64,000 bases of DNA from CAWCCP01 sp963701245 (GCA_963701245.1 OY969576.1:1178001-1242000), one strand, 5' to 3'. Positions 1-9,857 are shown, counted from the stretch's first letter. Numbers and translations are program-made. Notes: generated from the letters alone by a model not told the origin.

Positions 1-198
1 TTCCTTTGATTTGCTATCAAGTTCTGACGAGACCAGTTGGTGCCAAACTTTTTTGTGTTCGTTGTCGTCGGGTTGGCCAAGCCGTTCGTTGTCACTGGAA
101 CTGACCTGGGGCAGTTTAAATTCGGCGTTTTTACGCCATTTCCGATTGACTCGTTTCTCTAAATAGTTTGAGTTTTCTGACTGAGGTAACCCTTCCAT
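1..198 (-). CDS. 5' end of an unrecognised gene, cut by the left edge
   Basis: An ATG at 196-198 opens 66 codons on the minus strand with no stop before the window edge, so only the N-terminus is seen. The peptide starts MEGLPQSENSNYLEKR and is very hydrophilic (many N, K, E, S, Q), without a signal peptide or membrane segment. I recognise no family. It is divergent from the ABC exporter at 452, with 253 bp of AT-rich DNA between them that must hold both promoters. No clear Shine-Dalgarno sequence precedes the ATG. Confidence 0.5.
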   Translation of the reverse strand, partial: MEGLPQSENSNYLEKRVNRKWRKNAEFKLPQVSSSDNERLGQPDDNEHKKVWHQLVSSELDSKSKE

Positions 199-451
199 GG
201 TACTAAAGGTTATGCCTATATATTTGCATTACTGAAGTTTTTAGTATACGATAGATAGCATTAATTAGCAATATCGGTTTGTTGTAGTAACAATCGTTAT
301 AACCATGGAGGCGGCCAAAAATGCGAATCCTAGACCAAATAAGCTGTACTGTTACCGCTTCTGCGGGCAGCTAACTCTCATTTTCAATACTCGACATTAA
401 AAAAATAACTGGACTTTATATTTCCACTCGCGCTGCAGGAGACAGCGTGCT

Positions 452-2233
452 ATGAACCCACTACCCACTTCCCGTAAAACTTTGCAAACCTATTGGCGCT
501 ACACCATGACATATAAGCGTGACTTTTTGATCGGCTCAATTGGCGCGATCCTCGCCAGCATGACTCAAAGCATTATTCCGCCGTTCATTATTGCAAAACT
601 GTTTGCCAAACTTCAGCTCGCCTACGCCCACCATGGAAAACTACAGATACATGAATTTGCACCCTTTCTAATAGCGTACGCGCTTGCCATGCTGGTTGGT
701 GCAATATTTTGGCGTATTCAATCTTACTTCGTTTGGCAGTATGAAATTAAGATTAGACGAGATATTGCCAATGACGTATATGGACATTTGCAGTTGCAGA
801 GTCAGCACTTTCATGCAGATCACTTTGCCGGTGCCCTTGTCTCGCAAACAAACAAATTTATCGGTTCCTATGAAAGACTGATGGATGATTTTATTTGGAA
901 TATCCTACCGGGTCTCACGACACTAGTACTTGGTATTGCTGTTCTCTTTTTTATTTCAACAGGCTATGCACTCGTTCTCTTATTTGTCGCGGTGGTCTAT
1001 ATCCTAATAATGTGGCGAAGGGTGAAAATACAGCTGCCCTATAACATATCTGAAGCAGTCAAAGAAAGCCAGCAGACCGCTGCCCTGGCAGATGCAGTCA
1101 CAAATTTAAGCACGATTCGAGCTTTTGCAAGAGAAAAACATGAGGCTACCTTATTCAGCTCTAAAGTAAATGAACTCTATGCCTGCCAACGCAAACTATC
1201 TATTGAAGTTCTAAAAACAGAGGCAATCTCTCACGTTCAGACAAACACTTTCCAGGTGATTGCGGTGTTGGCAGGCTTGCTCGCTATCACAAATTTCCAT
1301 GCCAATGTGAGTGTACTGTATCTGGTTATCAGTTACACTCAAAACATCGTCAATCAGTTGTGGCAATTTAGTCGTATCGTCCGCAATGTAAACCGGAGTT
1401 TAGGTGATGCTGCTGAAATGACGCAGATTCTCGGGATTGAGCCGGAAATTCAAGATGCCAAACGCGTTAAAAAATTTATTAGTGGTCAAGGCCAGATTGA
1501 TTTCAAGCAAGTGCATTTTTACTATCCGGAAAATACTGTAGCACCTTTGTTTGAAGATTTAACGTTTTCAGTCAAACCAGGAGAAAAAATAGGCTTGGTC
1601 GGACCGAGTGGTGGCGGCAAAACTACAGTCACAAAATTGCTCCTGCGGTTTATAGATATACAGGGTGGTGAAATCCTCGTAGATAAACAGAATATTGCTA
1701 CTGTTTCCCAATTTGACTTGCGCGACCACATATCCTATGTGGCTCAAGAACCGGTACTGTTTCATCGATCAATAGCCGATAATATCCGCTACGGGCATTT
1801 ATCTGCAACGGACAAGGAAGTACAAACTGTCGCTAAAATGGCGCATGCCGATACGTTCATATCGCAACTCCCAAAGGGATATCAGACATTTGTCGGCGAA
1901 CGAGGTGTGAAGTTAAGTGACGGACAGCGCCAACGCGTGGCAATAGCTCGAGCCATGCTTAAAAATGCACCGATTATTGTTCTCGATGAAGCAACGTCAT
2001 CGCTTGACTCAGAAAATGAGGCACTTATTCAAGACGCCCTTTGGCAACTCATGGCTGATCGGACCGCTATCGTAATAGCTCACCGTTTAAGTACTATCCA
2101 AAAAATGGACCGCATTATAGTACTGCTAGACGGTAAAATCGTTGAAGAAGGTAGCCATACACAATTACTTGCTAAAAATGGAACCTATGCGACTCTTTGG
2201 GCGCATCAATCGGGCGGTTTTATAGACGAGTAA
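452..2233 (+). CDS. ABC exporter, fused permease and ATPase (ABCB-like)
   Basis: 593-residue half-transporter that would pump a substrate out of the cytoplasm as a dimer, powered by ATP. The N-terminal ~320 residues carry about six membrane helices. The ATPase follows, with Walker A GPSGGGKT near 384-391, Q-loop YVAQEP, signature LSDGQ at 488-492 (usual LSGGQ), Walker B IIVLDEATS and H-loop IAHR. AGGAG about 10 bp upstream supports the ATG at 452. It is a paralog of the gene at 7296; both end in nearly the same TLW.HQSGGFID tail, so the two could form a heterodimer although they lie 5 kb apart. The substrate cannot be read from the sequence. Confidence 0.95.
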   Translation: MNPLPTSRKTLQTYWRYTMTYKRDFLIGSIGAILASMTQSIIPPFIIAKLFAKLQLAYAHHGKLQIHEFAPFLIAYALAMLVGAIFWRIQSYFVWQYEIKIRRDIANDVYGHLQLQSQHFHADHFAGALVSQTNKFIGSYERLMDDFIWNILPGLTTLVLGIAVLFFISTGYALVLLFVAVVYILIMWRRVKIQLPYNISEAVKESQQTAALADAVTNLSTIRAFAREKHEATLFSSKVNELYACQRKLSIEVLKTEAISHVQTNTFQVIAVLAGLLAITNFHANVSVLYLVISYTQNIVNQLWQFSRIVRNVNRSLGDAAEMTQILGIEPEIQDAKRVKKFISGQGQIDFKQVHFYYPENTVAPLFEDLTFSVKPGEKIGLVGPSGGGKTTVTKLLLRFIDIQGGEILVDKQNIATVSQFDLRDHISYVAQEPVLFHRSIADNIRYGHLSATDKEVQTVAKMAHADTFISQLPKGYQTFVGERGVKLSDGQRQRVAIARAMLKNAPIIVLDEATSSLDSENEALIQDALWQLMADRTAIVIAHRLSTIQKMDRIIVLLDGKIVEEGSHTQLLAKNGTYATLWAHQSGGFIDE

Positions 2234-2320
2234 ATCCGTGTACCGAAATGAGAATATAACATTCGATTGACGATTGGCATATAATACTGCTGGAAGTTTA
2301 AAAGAGTAAACGGACCTTAA

Positions 2321-3835
2321 ATGGCAACCTATCCCCAATACAATCTCAGTGAAAAATTGCTGGGCAATATCGCACGAATTCATTTTTTAATTGGCCAGCT
2401 GAATAAGGCATCTCTCCCACGCTCGGTTATTATGAATCTAGAACAAAATGCCCGAGTACTGGCGGCTGAATCGGCAGCGAAATTATGCGGTGCGAAATTA
2501 TCCGACGAAGCGATTCAAGACATACTCATCAATCGTTCGACTGCCTTTGATGATTATGCCGTCGTAGAAAACTATGATCGGGCTCACAGTAAGTTGTTAA
2601 AGGAGTTAAGTGGCACCAATTCGATTCCGGCAATAACAGCAAGACAAATCCGGCTGCTTCAACGTGACGTAACGAAAGGCCTTGTACCTTCGAAAGAGTC
2701 AGGGCATTTCCGTTTAGAGGACTTGCCTACCATCCCACGCGCGTCTCTCGCAAAAGGCTACACACCGCCTCCGGCACGTGCGATCCCGAAATCGATTAAG
2801 GAGTTGTGCTCCTATGCCGAATCACAACGTGAGCACATAGAACCACTGCTGCTGGCTGGACTGTTTCACAAACAGTTTTTACTAATACGGCCATTTACTA
2901 CCGGTAATAGACGAACCGCTATGCTCTATACCTCAATTATATTGGTAGGCCTAGGGCTTAAGCACCTGCCGATATTTAGCTTTGAGAATTACTACTTTAA
3001 GAGAGCTCGCAAATACAACCTGTTAGTCACTGAAACAGGCAACTATGAGACCGCGGCAGCATCCGACTTTACTCCTTGGCTGGAATTTTTCACTGACGGA
3101 ATAATCGATGAATTATTGCGCGTTGAAAAATCTCTGCCACAAAAGCTAAAAACGGAAACTATTGGACAGTTCGGGGAGCTCATAGAAAAAATCTCCAAAT
3201 TGCCACGTCCAACTGAACGACCATTAATAATTGGTATATCGGGTTTTGGAGGTTCGGGTAAATCAACGCTCGCTGAAAATCTGCGTCATCATTTGAAGTC
3301 GACAGTGGTTGCAGTCGATCATTTTGCCATGGGCTCACTGCTTGAACGTGATGCCGAATGGTCATGTTATGATCGTGATCGAATGAAAAAACAAGTTTTA
3401 CAGCCCGCCAAGAAGGGTAAGCCGGTATCCTACGAAGTTTATGACTGGCTGGAAGAAACGTTAGGCCCGAAAACCGATGTGCCAAGTTCCAGCAGCGATA
3501 CTGTCATTGTCGAAGGCGTTGGTATCTTTCACCCAGATCTTAGGCCGTATTTTGACTTTGCCATATGGGTTGACTGCCCATTAGATGTCGCTGTCCAAAG
3601 AGGCATCAAACGAAGCCGCGCTTGGGGATATGATCATGATGAGAAATGGGTTGAAGTTTGGATGCCAAATGAACGTGATTTTTTTGAAAAATATCACCCT
3701 AACCAATTTGTCGATTTTTTGTTTGTGACCCACGACACCTTACAAAGCAATGAAAACGCTGATGGCAGCACAACTTCCGATTTACCATATCATGCCACCT
3801 CTATGTCTCATTTGACGAATTCAATGACTAAGTAA
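2321..3835 (+). CDS. Fusion of a degenerate Fic domain with a P-loop (uridine-kinase-like) kinase
   Basis: 504 residues in two parts. Residues ~1-280 follow the Fic/DOC fold: the core segment HKQFLLIRPFTTGNRR at 183-198 aligns with the Fic motif H.QFE.IHPF.DGNGRTGR. The catalytic His is Arg190, the acidic residue is Thr194, the second Gly is Arg197 and the last Arg is Met201, so AMP transfer is unlikely. Residues ~300-470 are a nucleoside/uridine-kinase-like P-loop domain with Walker A GFGGSGKS at 308-315 and a DHF motif after the next strand, where such kinases bind substrate. I infer a kinase with a pseudo-Fic sensor or scaffold; the substrate is unknown. It lies 87 bp after the ABC gene on the same strand. 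Confidence 0.75.
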   Translation: MATYPQYNLSEKLLGNIARIHFLIGQLNKASLPRSVIMNLEQNARVLAAESAAKLCGAKLSDEAIQDILINRSTAFDDYAVVENYDRAHSKLLKELSGTNSIPAITARQIRLLQRDVTKGLVPSKESGHFRLEDLPTIPRASLAKGYTPPPARAIPKSIKELCSYAESQREHIEPLLLAGLFHKQFLLIRPFTTGNRRTAMLYTSIILVGLGLKHLPIFSFENYYFKRARKYNLLVTETGNYETAAASDFTPWLEFFTDGIIDELLRVEKSLPQKLKTETIGQFGELIEKISKLPRPTERPLIIGISGFGGSGKSTLAENLRHHLKSTVVAVDHFAMGSLLERDAEWSCYDRDRMKKQVLQPAKKGKPVSYEVYDWLEETLGPKTDVPSSSSDTVIVEGVGIFHPDLRPYFDFAIWVDCPLDVAVQRGIKRSRAWGYDHDEKWVEVWMPNERDFFEKYHPNQFVDFLFVTHDTLQSNENADGSTTSDLPYHATSMSHLTNSMTK

Positions 3836-3862
3836 TAGTAATCTGATCTTCTACCATGCGAG

Positions 3863-4765
3863 TTATGGCAACATTACTGCGACAATGCCTGATAAGCCAA
3901 CAATCGCTCCAATAATTCTTACAAACCTAACATTCTCATCGAAAGATTTAAGTGCCAGGAATATAGTGAGCACCGGGTAACATGCCGACAGGGCGGTGAC
4001 AATGGCACCACCTTTGGCGGTCGAAAGCGAGATACCGACAATCATAGCCAGTTCGCCAAAGAATTGGACGAAACCGGCACCGAGAACATACTTATTATGA
4101 AACGCTAGTGAGAATGTTTGTTGGGTAATTAATTCATGTCCTTTTATCCGAGATAGAGCAAAGAATATTGAAATTAGTAAAAATAAGTAGCTCACATACG
4201 TAGCGAGTGGCCAGCTCATTTTGGAGAAAGTGTCAGCCAGTACAGCGTAACCAAGCCCCCAACCCAGTGCAGCAATGACTGAGTAGATGGGACCCTTGAA
4301 TGTCTCGCGGTTACTGCGTTGCATCGAAAATAATCCCGACGTTACTGCAACGCCAGTAACAACTAAACAGATACCGATGAGTTCGAAAACCGTCAGATGA
4401 GCATGAAAGACAGTGATAGCTGCAACTGCGGTAAAAAGTGGGTAAATACTCGACAGCGGACTGACAATACTGACCGAATCGCTTTCCAGAGCTTTGTTAA
4501 ACGCTATTTCTCCGACTGCAAACAGAATACCGGAAAGTGCCGCCATGCCAAGGGTCAAGGCGGTGTAGCTGAAATTTCTATGGATAAGTAACACGTAAAA
4601 AAAGAAAAGTGATGCACAGGTGATTGTACCAATAAAACTGACCATTAGACTCGACAGAATCGGACCGTACAATTTCGCAGATTTAGCTGATAGAAAATCC
4701 GAAACACCCCAAGACAAGGCCGTCGATAAGCCTAGAATAGCAATGATGTAGGAAGTATGAGTCAT
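3863..4765 (-). CDS. EamA/DMT-family membrane transporter
   Basis: 300 residues with about ten hydrophobic helices arranged as two similar five-helix halves, as in drug/metabolite transporters of the EamA type. The N-terminus contains GLSTALSWGVSDFLSAK and the second half repeats this with GWGLGYAVLADTFSK, consistent with the internal duplication of the family. It probably moves a small metabolite across the cytoplasmic membrane; the substrate cannot be predicted. It is convergent with the Fic/kinase gene, whose stop lies 27 bp away. Confidence 0.85.
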   Translation of the reverse strand: MTHTSYIIAILGLSTALSWGVSDFLSAKSAKLYGPILSSLMVSFIGTITCASLFFFYVLLIHRNFSYTALTLGMAALSGILFAVGEIAFNKALESDSVSIVSPLSSIYPLFTAVAAITVFHAHLTVFELIGICLVVTGVAVTSGLFSMQRSNRETFKGPIYSVIAALGWGLGYAVLADTFSKMSWPLATYVSYLFLLISIFFALSRIKGHELITQQTFSLAFHNKYVLGAGFVQFFGELAMIVGISLSTAKGGAIVTALSACYPVLTIFLALKSFDENVRFVRIIGAIVGLSGIVAVMLP

Positions 4766-4881
4766 TATATTTGAAGAACTATTTGTGTAATCGCCCGAAG
4801 AGAAACGTGCACAGTCCTAAAAGGCATCGCTCATCTGGCTCATCATATCATACCGTTATAGCTAGCTCTAGATCGCTCTAT

Positions 4882-5436
4882 CTATATAGCAAGTTGTTCT
4901 ACTAAGGACAGCACCTTCGGGAAGGTCGTGTAGCCATTTTCGGTATTTAAATGCCCTCCGCCATGGATAACCAATGGCGCAACGCCTAAGTCTGCGGCAA
5001 GTTGCTGAAAAGCAGCAAGAGGCACATAACGGTCGTCATCACCATAGAGCACGACCGCCTGTTTTAATTTTGTTTTTACTTTTGAAAAATCGACTGCTTT
5101 TTGTTGCAAAAAATGGCTGTAACGCTGTTCGCCGAAATCAGACGTAAAACCCGACACGCTGATGAGAGCTTGGATCGGTATGACGGACTGTTCGATATAA
5201 TCTAAACCTACCTCGACACCAATTGAATGTCCGACTATTATTAAGTTTTCCGTGTCGATTGTCAGCATGGTTTGTTCGACCTCTTCGAGCCAGACGTTAC
5301 GGTCGGGATATTCGGCATTGCTCAGACTTGGCATGGTGACAATAAAACCACGTTTTAGTAGTTCGTCATGTAACCACTGCTCCCATTGAATCCCGGTATA
5401 ACCTCCAAGGTCATGCAGTATAAGCACACTCTTCAT
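4882..5436 (-). CDS. RBBP9/YdeN-type serine hydrolase
   Basis: 184-residue cytoplasmic alpha/beta hydrolase of the RBBP9/YdeN family. The start MKSVLILHDLGG matches the first strand and oxyanion loop. The nucleophile elbow is GHSIG, the acid is in YGDDDRYVP and the histidine in GGGHLN, so the Ser-Asp-His triad is complete. The length is normal for the family. The natural ester or peptide substrate is unknown. The gene lies between the EamA transporter and a HAD phosphatase, all on the minus strand. Confidence 0.85.
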   Translation of the reverse strand: MKSVLILHDLGGYTGIQWEQWLHDELLKRGFIVTMPSLSNAEYPDRNVWLEEVEQTMLTIDTENLIIVGHSIGVEVGLDYIEQSVIPIQALISVSGFTSDFGEQRYSHFLQQKAVDFSKVKTKLKQAVVLYGDDDRYVPLAAFQQLAADLGVAPLVIHGGGHLNTENGYTTFPKVLSLVEQLAI

Positions 5437-5505
5437 AGTTGTACTTCGAGTATAGCAAATCGATTACCTGCATACAGGCATATACAGATTTTATTAAGTA
5501 AAAAC

Positions 5506-6201
5506 TTAGTCACCGCTGATTTCTGGTTGATAATTAAAATCGACATCCGAAAAAGATTGAATAACGGTATCAGCGTCTTTCAAATTTTGAGAAATTTCAT
5601 TGCCTGCTAGTAGACCTACCACAAAAATACCGGCCCCCTTGCCAGAAACAACCCCATTTTCTCGATTTTCAAAGGCTATGCAGTCACTTGGACCCAGATG
5701 CAACTTTTGCATTGCAACCATATACGGCTGAGGATCCGGTTTGAATAAAGAATCATCCTCTTCGCAGACCGTTAACTTAAACAAATCTTCCCAGTCGTGA
5801 GCATGTACTACAACTTCAACCCATAATCGCCGACTTGAAGTCACAATTGCCAGTTTTATATTGCGGTTTTTGGCTTGTTGCAATATTGAGGTCACACCAG
5901 GCAACTCGTCGGCCATGGCAATGGCATTGACGTAACGATTATAAAATTGATTGGCGAAATCTAACGGTGAACTGGGTAGTTTATATTTTGAAAGCAGGTT
6001 TTTTAAAAAGCTTTCATTTTCAATATCTTGGCCGTCTACATTCCATAATTTATAAAAAAGCGATCGTTCATCTTCGTTCATCCGGATCCCATAATCTTGC
6101 ATGAGAGAATCAAAAACCCGCGGTCCGATCGGCTCCGTGTCAACGAGCGTACCGTCCATATCAAACAAAAGTGCTTTGATTGATGTCGAAATGTGAAACA
6201 T
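5506..6201 (-). CDS. HAD-superfamily phosphatase (beta-phosphoglucomutase-like)
   Basis: 231 residues. Motif I LLFDMDGTLVDTEP (nucleophile Asp14, acid Asp16) and an alpha-helical cap typical of the beta-phosphoglucomutase/phosphatase subfamily are clear, as is motif II VTSS. Motif IV reads AFENRENG where most members have FEDS..G, so one metal-binding Asp appears as Asn; activity may be altered. It probably hydrolyses or isomerises a small sugar phosphate. It is divergent from the other HAD gene at 6349. Confidence 0.85.
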   Translation of the reverse strand: MFHISTSIKALLFDMDGTLVDTEPIGPRVFDSLMQDYGIRMNEDERSLFYKLWNVDGQDIENESFLKNLLSKYKLPSSPLDFANQFYNRYVNAIAMADELPGVTSILQQAKNRNIKLAIVTSSRRLWVEVVVHAHDWEDLFKLTVCEEDDSLFKPDPQPYMVAMQKLHLGPSDCIAFENRENGVVSGKGAGIFVVGLLAGNEISQNLKDADTVIQSFSDVDFNYQPEISGD

Positions 6202-6348
6202 ATGGCAAGTATTGTATACGACGGCAAGACAAAAAGTAAATTGTATACCTCAATAATTAGGATTTAGATATTGTCAGAAGCAGCCATGTTGTATAGTATG
6301 TTATTTCCTGACCTTTTGGGTAGTAGCTAATTAAGGTCACTAAATAAT

Positions 6349-7203
6349 ATGCAATATATCCAAACGAATAACCCGCTGGCAAAATTTGAGAGTACCCGAT
6401 TAATAGACGCACAGCTTTTGGCTGCCGATGTTGACGGCACGGTTATGGATACCTACCTTGGCGAACAAAGTATTGATGGCGCAGTATTGGGCTACAATGA
6501 AGTTCTCGCCGCATCAATCGAGGCAGTACTTGGCATAAAGACGGCAGCTCGTTGGGTAGAACGACCTGATGATACGCCAATCAATATTTCGGCTACATCG
6601 AGTGAAATACTGCAGTATTTGGCACCTGATGCTAAGGGAAATGAGTTAGAACTATTAAACCAACGCTTTGTTGATGCACAAATTGATTTATTGATTCCTC
6701 AAATAGGTCGTCGATTATCGGACGGTAAAACCTGGCCCAGATGGGTTGATGGATTTCGTCCCGCATGGGATCAAATATCTGAGGCTCGAAGGGGAGGTGA
6801 ACCGATCGATACCGCCTTTTTAACCCACTCGTATAAAAGGTTCGTTAATGCCGTCATACAAAAAACTGGAATCGACCGACCTGATATAGTTGTAGCGAAT
6901 GAACTAATTGCCGCCACTCAATTATTTCATTATTCCACTGCGGAGGTTGGGAAAGGATCAGGTCTGCCACTTAATATGTTGGTATCGCAGTGGCTTCTGG
7001 CTCATGACGTTGATGCTTTCGATACGGACCTACGACCAGCAAGAAGTCAAGTTATCGTTGTTGGTGATAGCAATTTTGATAGTCAAGAAGCTAAACGACT
7101 TGGCGCTCAATTCGTCCAGATCGGCAGTGATCCCGAAACTGGTTGGCTAAATGTTACCCGGGCTTTAAATATTGGTGATACGGCGATAAGACATACTACC
7201 TAG
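6349..7203 (+). CDS. Divergent HAD-like hydrolase
   Basis: 284 residues. Motif I is LLAADVDGTVMDT with Asp27 and Asp29, and motif IV is VIVVGDSNFDSQEAKRLGA, both characteristic of HAD phosphatases. The ~150 residues between are not a cap I recognise, and the Lys motif is probably the GKGSG segment. The second motif-I acid is retained, so phosphatase activity is plausible on an unknown substrate. Same strand as the ABC exporter 92 bp downstream, possibly co-transcribed. Confidence 0.7.
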   Translation: MQYIQTNNPLAKFESTRLIDAQLLAADVDGTVMDTYLGEQSIDGAVLGYNEVLAASIEAVLGIKTAARWVERPDDTPINISATSSEILQYLAPDAKGNELELLNQRFVDAQIDLLIPQIGRRLSDGKTWPRWVDGFRPAWDQISEARRGGEPIDTAFLTHSYKRFVNAVIQKTGIDRPDIVVANELIAATQLFHYSTAEVGKGSGLPLNMLVSQWLLAHDVDAFDTDLRPARSQVIVVGDSNFDSQEAKRLGAQFVQIGSDPETGWLNVTRALNIGDTAIRHTT

Positions 7204-7295
7204 GTATTCTGTCAGCAGTACAGATCTCGATTTGCCCTGATAGAAAAACATATGATCTTATTTTGATTTCATTGTTATTGATACAATTGGTAGGT

Positions 7296-9050
7296 ATGTC
7301 AACCGCTTATAAGACAATCCGTATTTACACGTCGGAGTATAAACGGCATCCATGGTATTTTTGTGGTGCTCTTCTGATGGGGCCAGGTTTCGTCCTGCAA
7401 AATATTATTAGTCCCTTATTTGTGGCAAGAATCCTCAGTGAACTGGCCAGCAAAGGACCCGTGAATACGGCAAACATATGGTACGCCCTTCTCGCCCTCA
7501 GCGTCGGTGCTTCACTCTACCACTTTGGTGACCGCTATTGTTCCATGAAGCTGAGTGCCATCACTATCGCCAGTCTGCATACCCGCTGCATGCGATTCTT
7601 TTTGGATCAGGATTACAGTTTTTTTGCCGACAACTTTACGGGATCGTTAGTCACAGCGGCGAATCGATTAGCAAAAGATTATGAGCTGTTTTCGAATCAG
7701 ATATTTTTGGAAATGTTAGGGATTTGGTGTGGTGTCATTGCGGCTGTCGGCATAATGATGTACTACAATTTGCTGCTCGGTTCAGTAGTCGGCACTTTTT
7801 GGGTGCTTTCTATCATCATAGTTTTTGTACTGGTGAATCGCCGCATTCCGATTCGGCGATTTGCCGTAGCCAAGGAAAGTGAAATGACTGGTGAACTAGC
7901 TGATGACCTTACTAACATTATTTCAATCAAGACATTCGCCAAGGAAAAAGAAGAAGCGAAACGTTATAATCGCTCAGGTCAAGAATTATTTAGGCGGCTG
8001 ACACACAGCTGGAGCCGAGCTATTTCTAACCATTTTCTTGTACAGATACTGTGTATTGCCCTTCAGATGATTGTGCTGATCGGCGGTATAACGAGTGTCC
8101 GGCACGGTAGCTTAAGCATCGCTCTGTTCCTCTTATTTCAACTCTATAGTTATCGAATCATCGACAGCATCATAAAAGCGAGCCAAGAAATGCGTCAAAT
8201 AGAAGGTATATTTGGCAATACTGCGGAAATGACAGAATTATTAGATCGGTTACCAGAAATAAACGATCCTGTTCAGCCGGAAGCAAGTCGTATTTCACGG
8301 GGGGCGATCAATTTTAATCATATACGTTTCGATTACTTACCTACTAAGCAACAGCGGGTCCCCTTATTTAAAGAATTTAACCTGACAATCGCCGCCGGTG
8401 AGAAAGTTGGATTAGTAGGACCGAGCGGCGGCGGAAAGACAACGCTTACCAAACTGTTGCTACGGTTTAAAGACGTACAAAGTGGTTCTATTGAAATTGA
8501 TGGCCAGGATATACGTCACATAACTCAAGATGATCTCCATCGTGGACTTTCCTACGTGCCACAGGAGCCGCTCCTCTTTCACCGTACAATTCAAGAAAAT
8601 ATTGGTTATGGATTAGAAAAGGTCAGTATAGAAAAGGTCATGCGTGCGGCGAAACTTGCCCACGCTGATGAATTTATTTCTGAGCTGGAACACGGCTACG
8701 ATACCCTCGTAGGTGAACGAGGCATTAAGCTTTCCGGTGGTCAAAGACAGCGTATTGCCATTGCCAGGACTATGTTAATGGACTCACCGATCTTGATTCT
8801 TGATGAAGCAACGGCGGCGCTTGATTCCCAAAGCGAAACATACATACAGGCAAGCCTTAAGAAACTCATGGAACATAAGACGACCCTGGTTATCGCTCAT
8901 CGTCTCAGTACTATACAAAAACTTGATCGAATTATCGTGATCGACAAGGGCACCATCGTAGAAGAAGGATCACATAAACAGCTGCTCGAAAAACATGGGC
9001 TCTATGCAACGCTCTGGAAACATCAATCAGGCGGTTTTATAGATAGCTAA
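7296..9050 (+). CDS. ABC exporter, fused permease and ATPase (paralog of the gene at 452)
   Basis: About 584 residues from the ATG at 7296. An in-frame TTG at 7263 would add 11 residues, but MSTAYKTIRIY aligns better with the paralog and GGTAGG precedes the ATG. Six-helix permease domain, then an ATPase with Walker A GPSGGGKT, Q-loop YVPQEP, intact signature LSGGQRQR, Walker B LILDEATAALD and H-loop IAHR. Unlike its paralog it has the consensus signature, so a pair with one degenerate site is possible. It ends two bases before the stop of the convergent L25 gene. Confidence 0.95.
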   Translation: MSTAYKTIRIYTSEYKRHPWYFCGALLMGPGFVLQNIISPLFVARILSELASKGPVNTANIWYALLALSVGASLYHFGDRYCSMKLSAITIASLHTRCMRFFLDQDYSFFADNFTGSLVTAANRLAKDYELFSNQIFLEMLGIWCGVIAAVGIMMYYNLLLGSVVGTFWVLSIIIVFVLVNRRIPIRRFAVAKESEMTGELADDLTNIISIKTFAKEKEEAKRYNRSGQELFRRLTHSWSRAISNHFLVQILCIALQMIVLIGGITSVRHGSLSIALFLLFQLYSYRIIDSIIKASQEMRQIEGIFGNTAEMTELLDRLPEINDPVQPEASRISRGAINFNHIRFDYLPTKQQRVPLFKEFNLTIAAGEKVGLVGPSGGGKTTLTKLLLRFKDVQSGSIEIDGQDIRHITQDDLHRGLSYVPQEPLLFHRTIQENIGYGLEKVSIEKVMRAAKLAHADEFISELEHGYDTLVGERGIKLSGGQRQRIAIARTMLMDSPILILDEATAALDSQSETYIQASLKKLMEHKTTLVIAHRLSTIQKLDRIIVIDKGTIVEEGSHKQLLEKHGLYATLWKHQSGGFIDS

Positions 9051-9052
9051 AT

Positions 9053-9793
9053 CTACTGCTTCTCGGGGTTATGGCCCTGATCTTTATCTTCAAACTCTTT
9101 CTTGCCACCTGGGCGAATTTCGTCTGCTTGGGTATTCTCTTCCGAACCACTCTCATGATCTGACTCAACATCTTCAGCCGCTTCAGCTTCACCAGCCAGA
9201 GCGTCATTGGCAGCTTGGAGGGCGCTTGGTTCATAGACAGTTGCAACGGCATGTTCCATCTCGGTTTCAACCTCTACTCCATCAGGCACGACTAAGTCAG
9301 CGACTGTCACATGATCACCAATCTCAACGAGTTTCTCGGCATCATATTCTAAAAAGTCAGGCAACTGGCTTGGAGTTGCTTTTACCTGGACCGTATCCAA
9401 TTGAGATAGCACGACTAAGCCGGCTCTCTCTGCGGGACTTGCTTCATTGCCTTCGCTATAGATAGGTCGAATCGGTATCTCTGCTTCAACTTTCTGATTT
9501 TTACCGACCGCATTGAAAACTACATGCGTTAATAGATGTTTCTGGGGATCAAATTCAGCGGTTTTTATAAGCGCAGTGTACTCGTGTTTGCCTGCTTTTA
9601 GTTGGACAGGATGATGCTTTCCGGCTTGTCGCCAGACCTTTAGCATGGCAATATATTCGCCTTGAACTACCACAGATGGTTTGCCGTGATCATGAATAAC
9701 AGCCGGGACTTGACCTTCTCGGCGCAGATGCTTGACGGCTTTACCGTGGACATCGCGGACATCTAAATTCAAAGTAATTGCATCGTTTGGCAT
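9053..9793 (-). CDS. rplY: Ribosomal protein L25 (Ctc/TL5 type)
   Basis: 246 residues. Residues 1-~95 are the 5S-rRNA-binding L25 domain (starts MPNDAITLNLDVRDVHGKAVKHLR); residues ~96-185 are the beta-rich TL5 C-terminal domain with typical endings such as DFLEYDAEKLVEIGDHV; the last ~60 residues form an acidic tail (E, D, A) ending in KDQGHNPEKQ. An AGAGG sequence and a TATAAT box (minus strand, 9819-9824) lie upstream. The IS66 element landed about 60 bp upstream of this start, just beyond the promoter. Confidence 0.93.
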   Translation of the reverse strand: MPNDAITLNLDVRDVHGKAVKHLRREGQVPAVIHDHGKPSVVVQGEYIAMLKVWRQAGKHHPVQLKAGKHEYTALIKTAEFDPQKHLLTHVVFNAVGKNQKVEAEIPIRPIYSEGNEASPAERAGLVVLSQLDTVQVKATPSQLPDFLEYDAEKLVEIGDHVTVADLVVPDGVEVETEMEHAVATVYEPSALQAANDALAGEAEAAEDVESDHESGSEENTQADEIRPGGKKEFEDKDQGHNPEKQ

Positions 9794-9849
9794 ATATAAC
9801 CTCTTATGTAAGCGTTTATTATAACAGATATAAGCAGTATCTAAAAATC

Positions 9850-9857
9850 GCTATTAG
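9850..9857. repeat. Left copy of the 8-bp IS66 target-site duplication
   Basis: GCTATTAG directly abuts the left terminal repeat and is repeated exactly at 11414-11421 directly after the right one. Removing one copy with the element restores the pre-insertion sequence between rplY and the DedA gene. Confidence 0.9.

Noticed and set aside
2321..3835. Active Fic AMP-transferase
   Set aside because: The catalytic His, the acidic residue and the final Arg of the Fic motif are all replaced.
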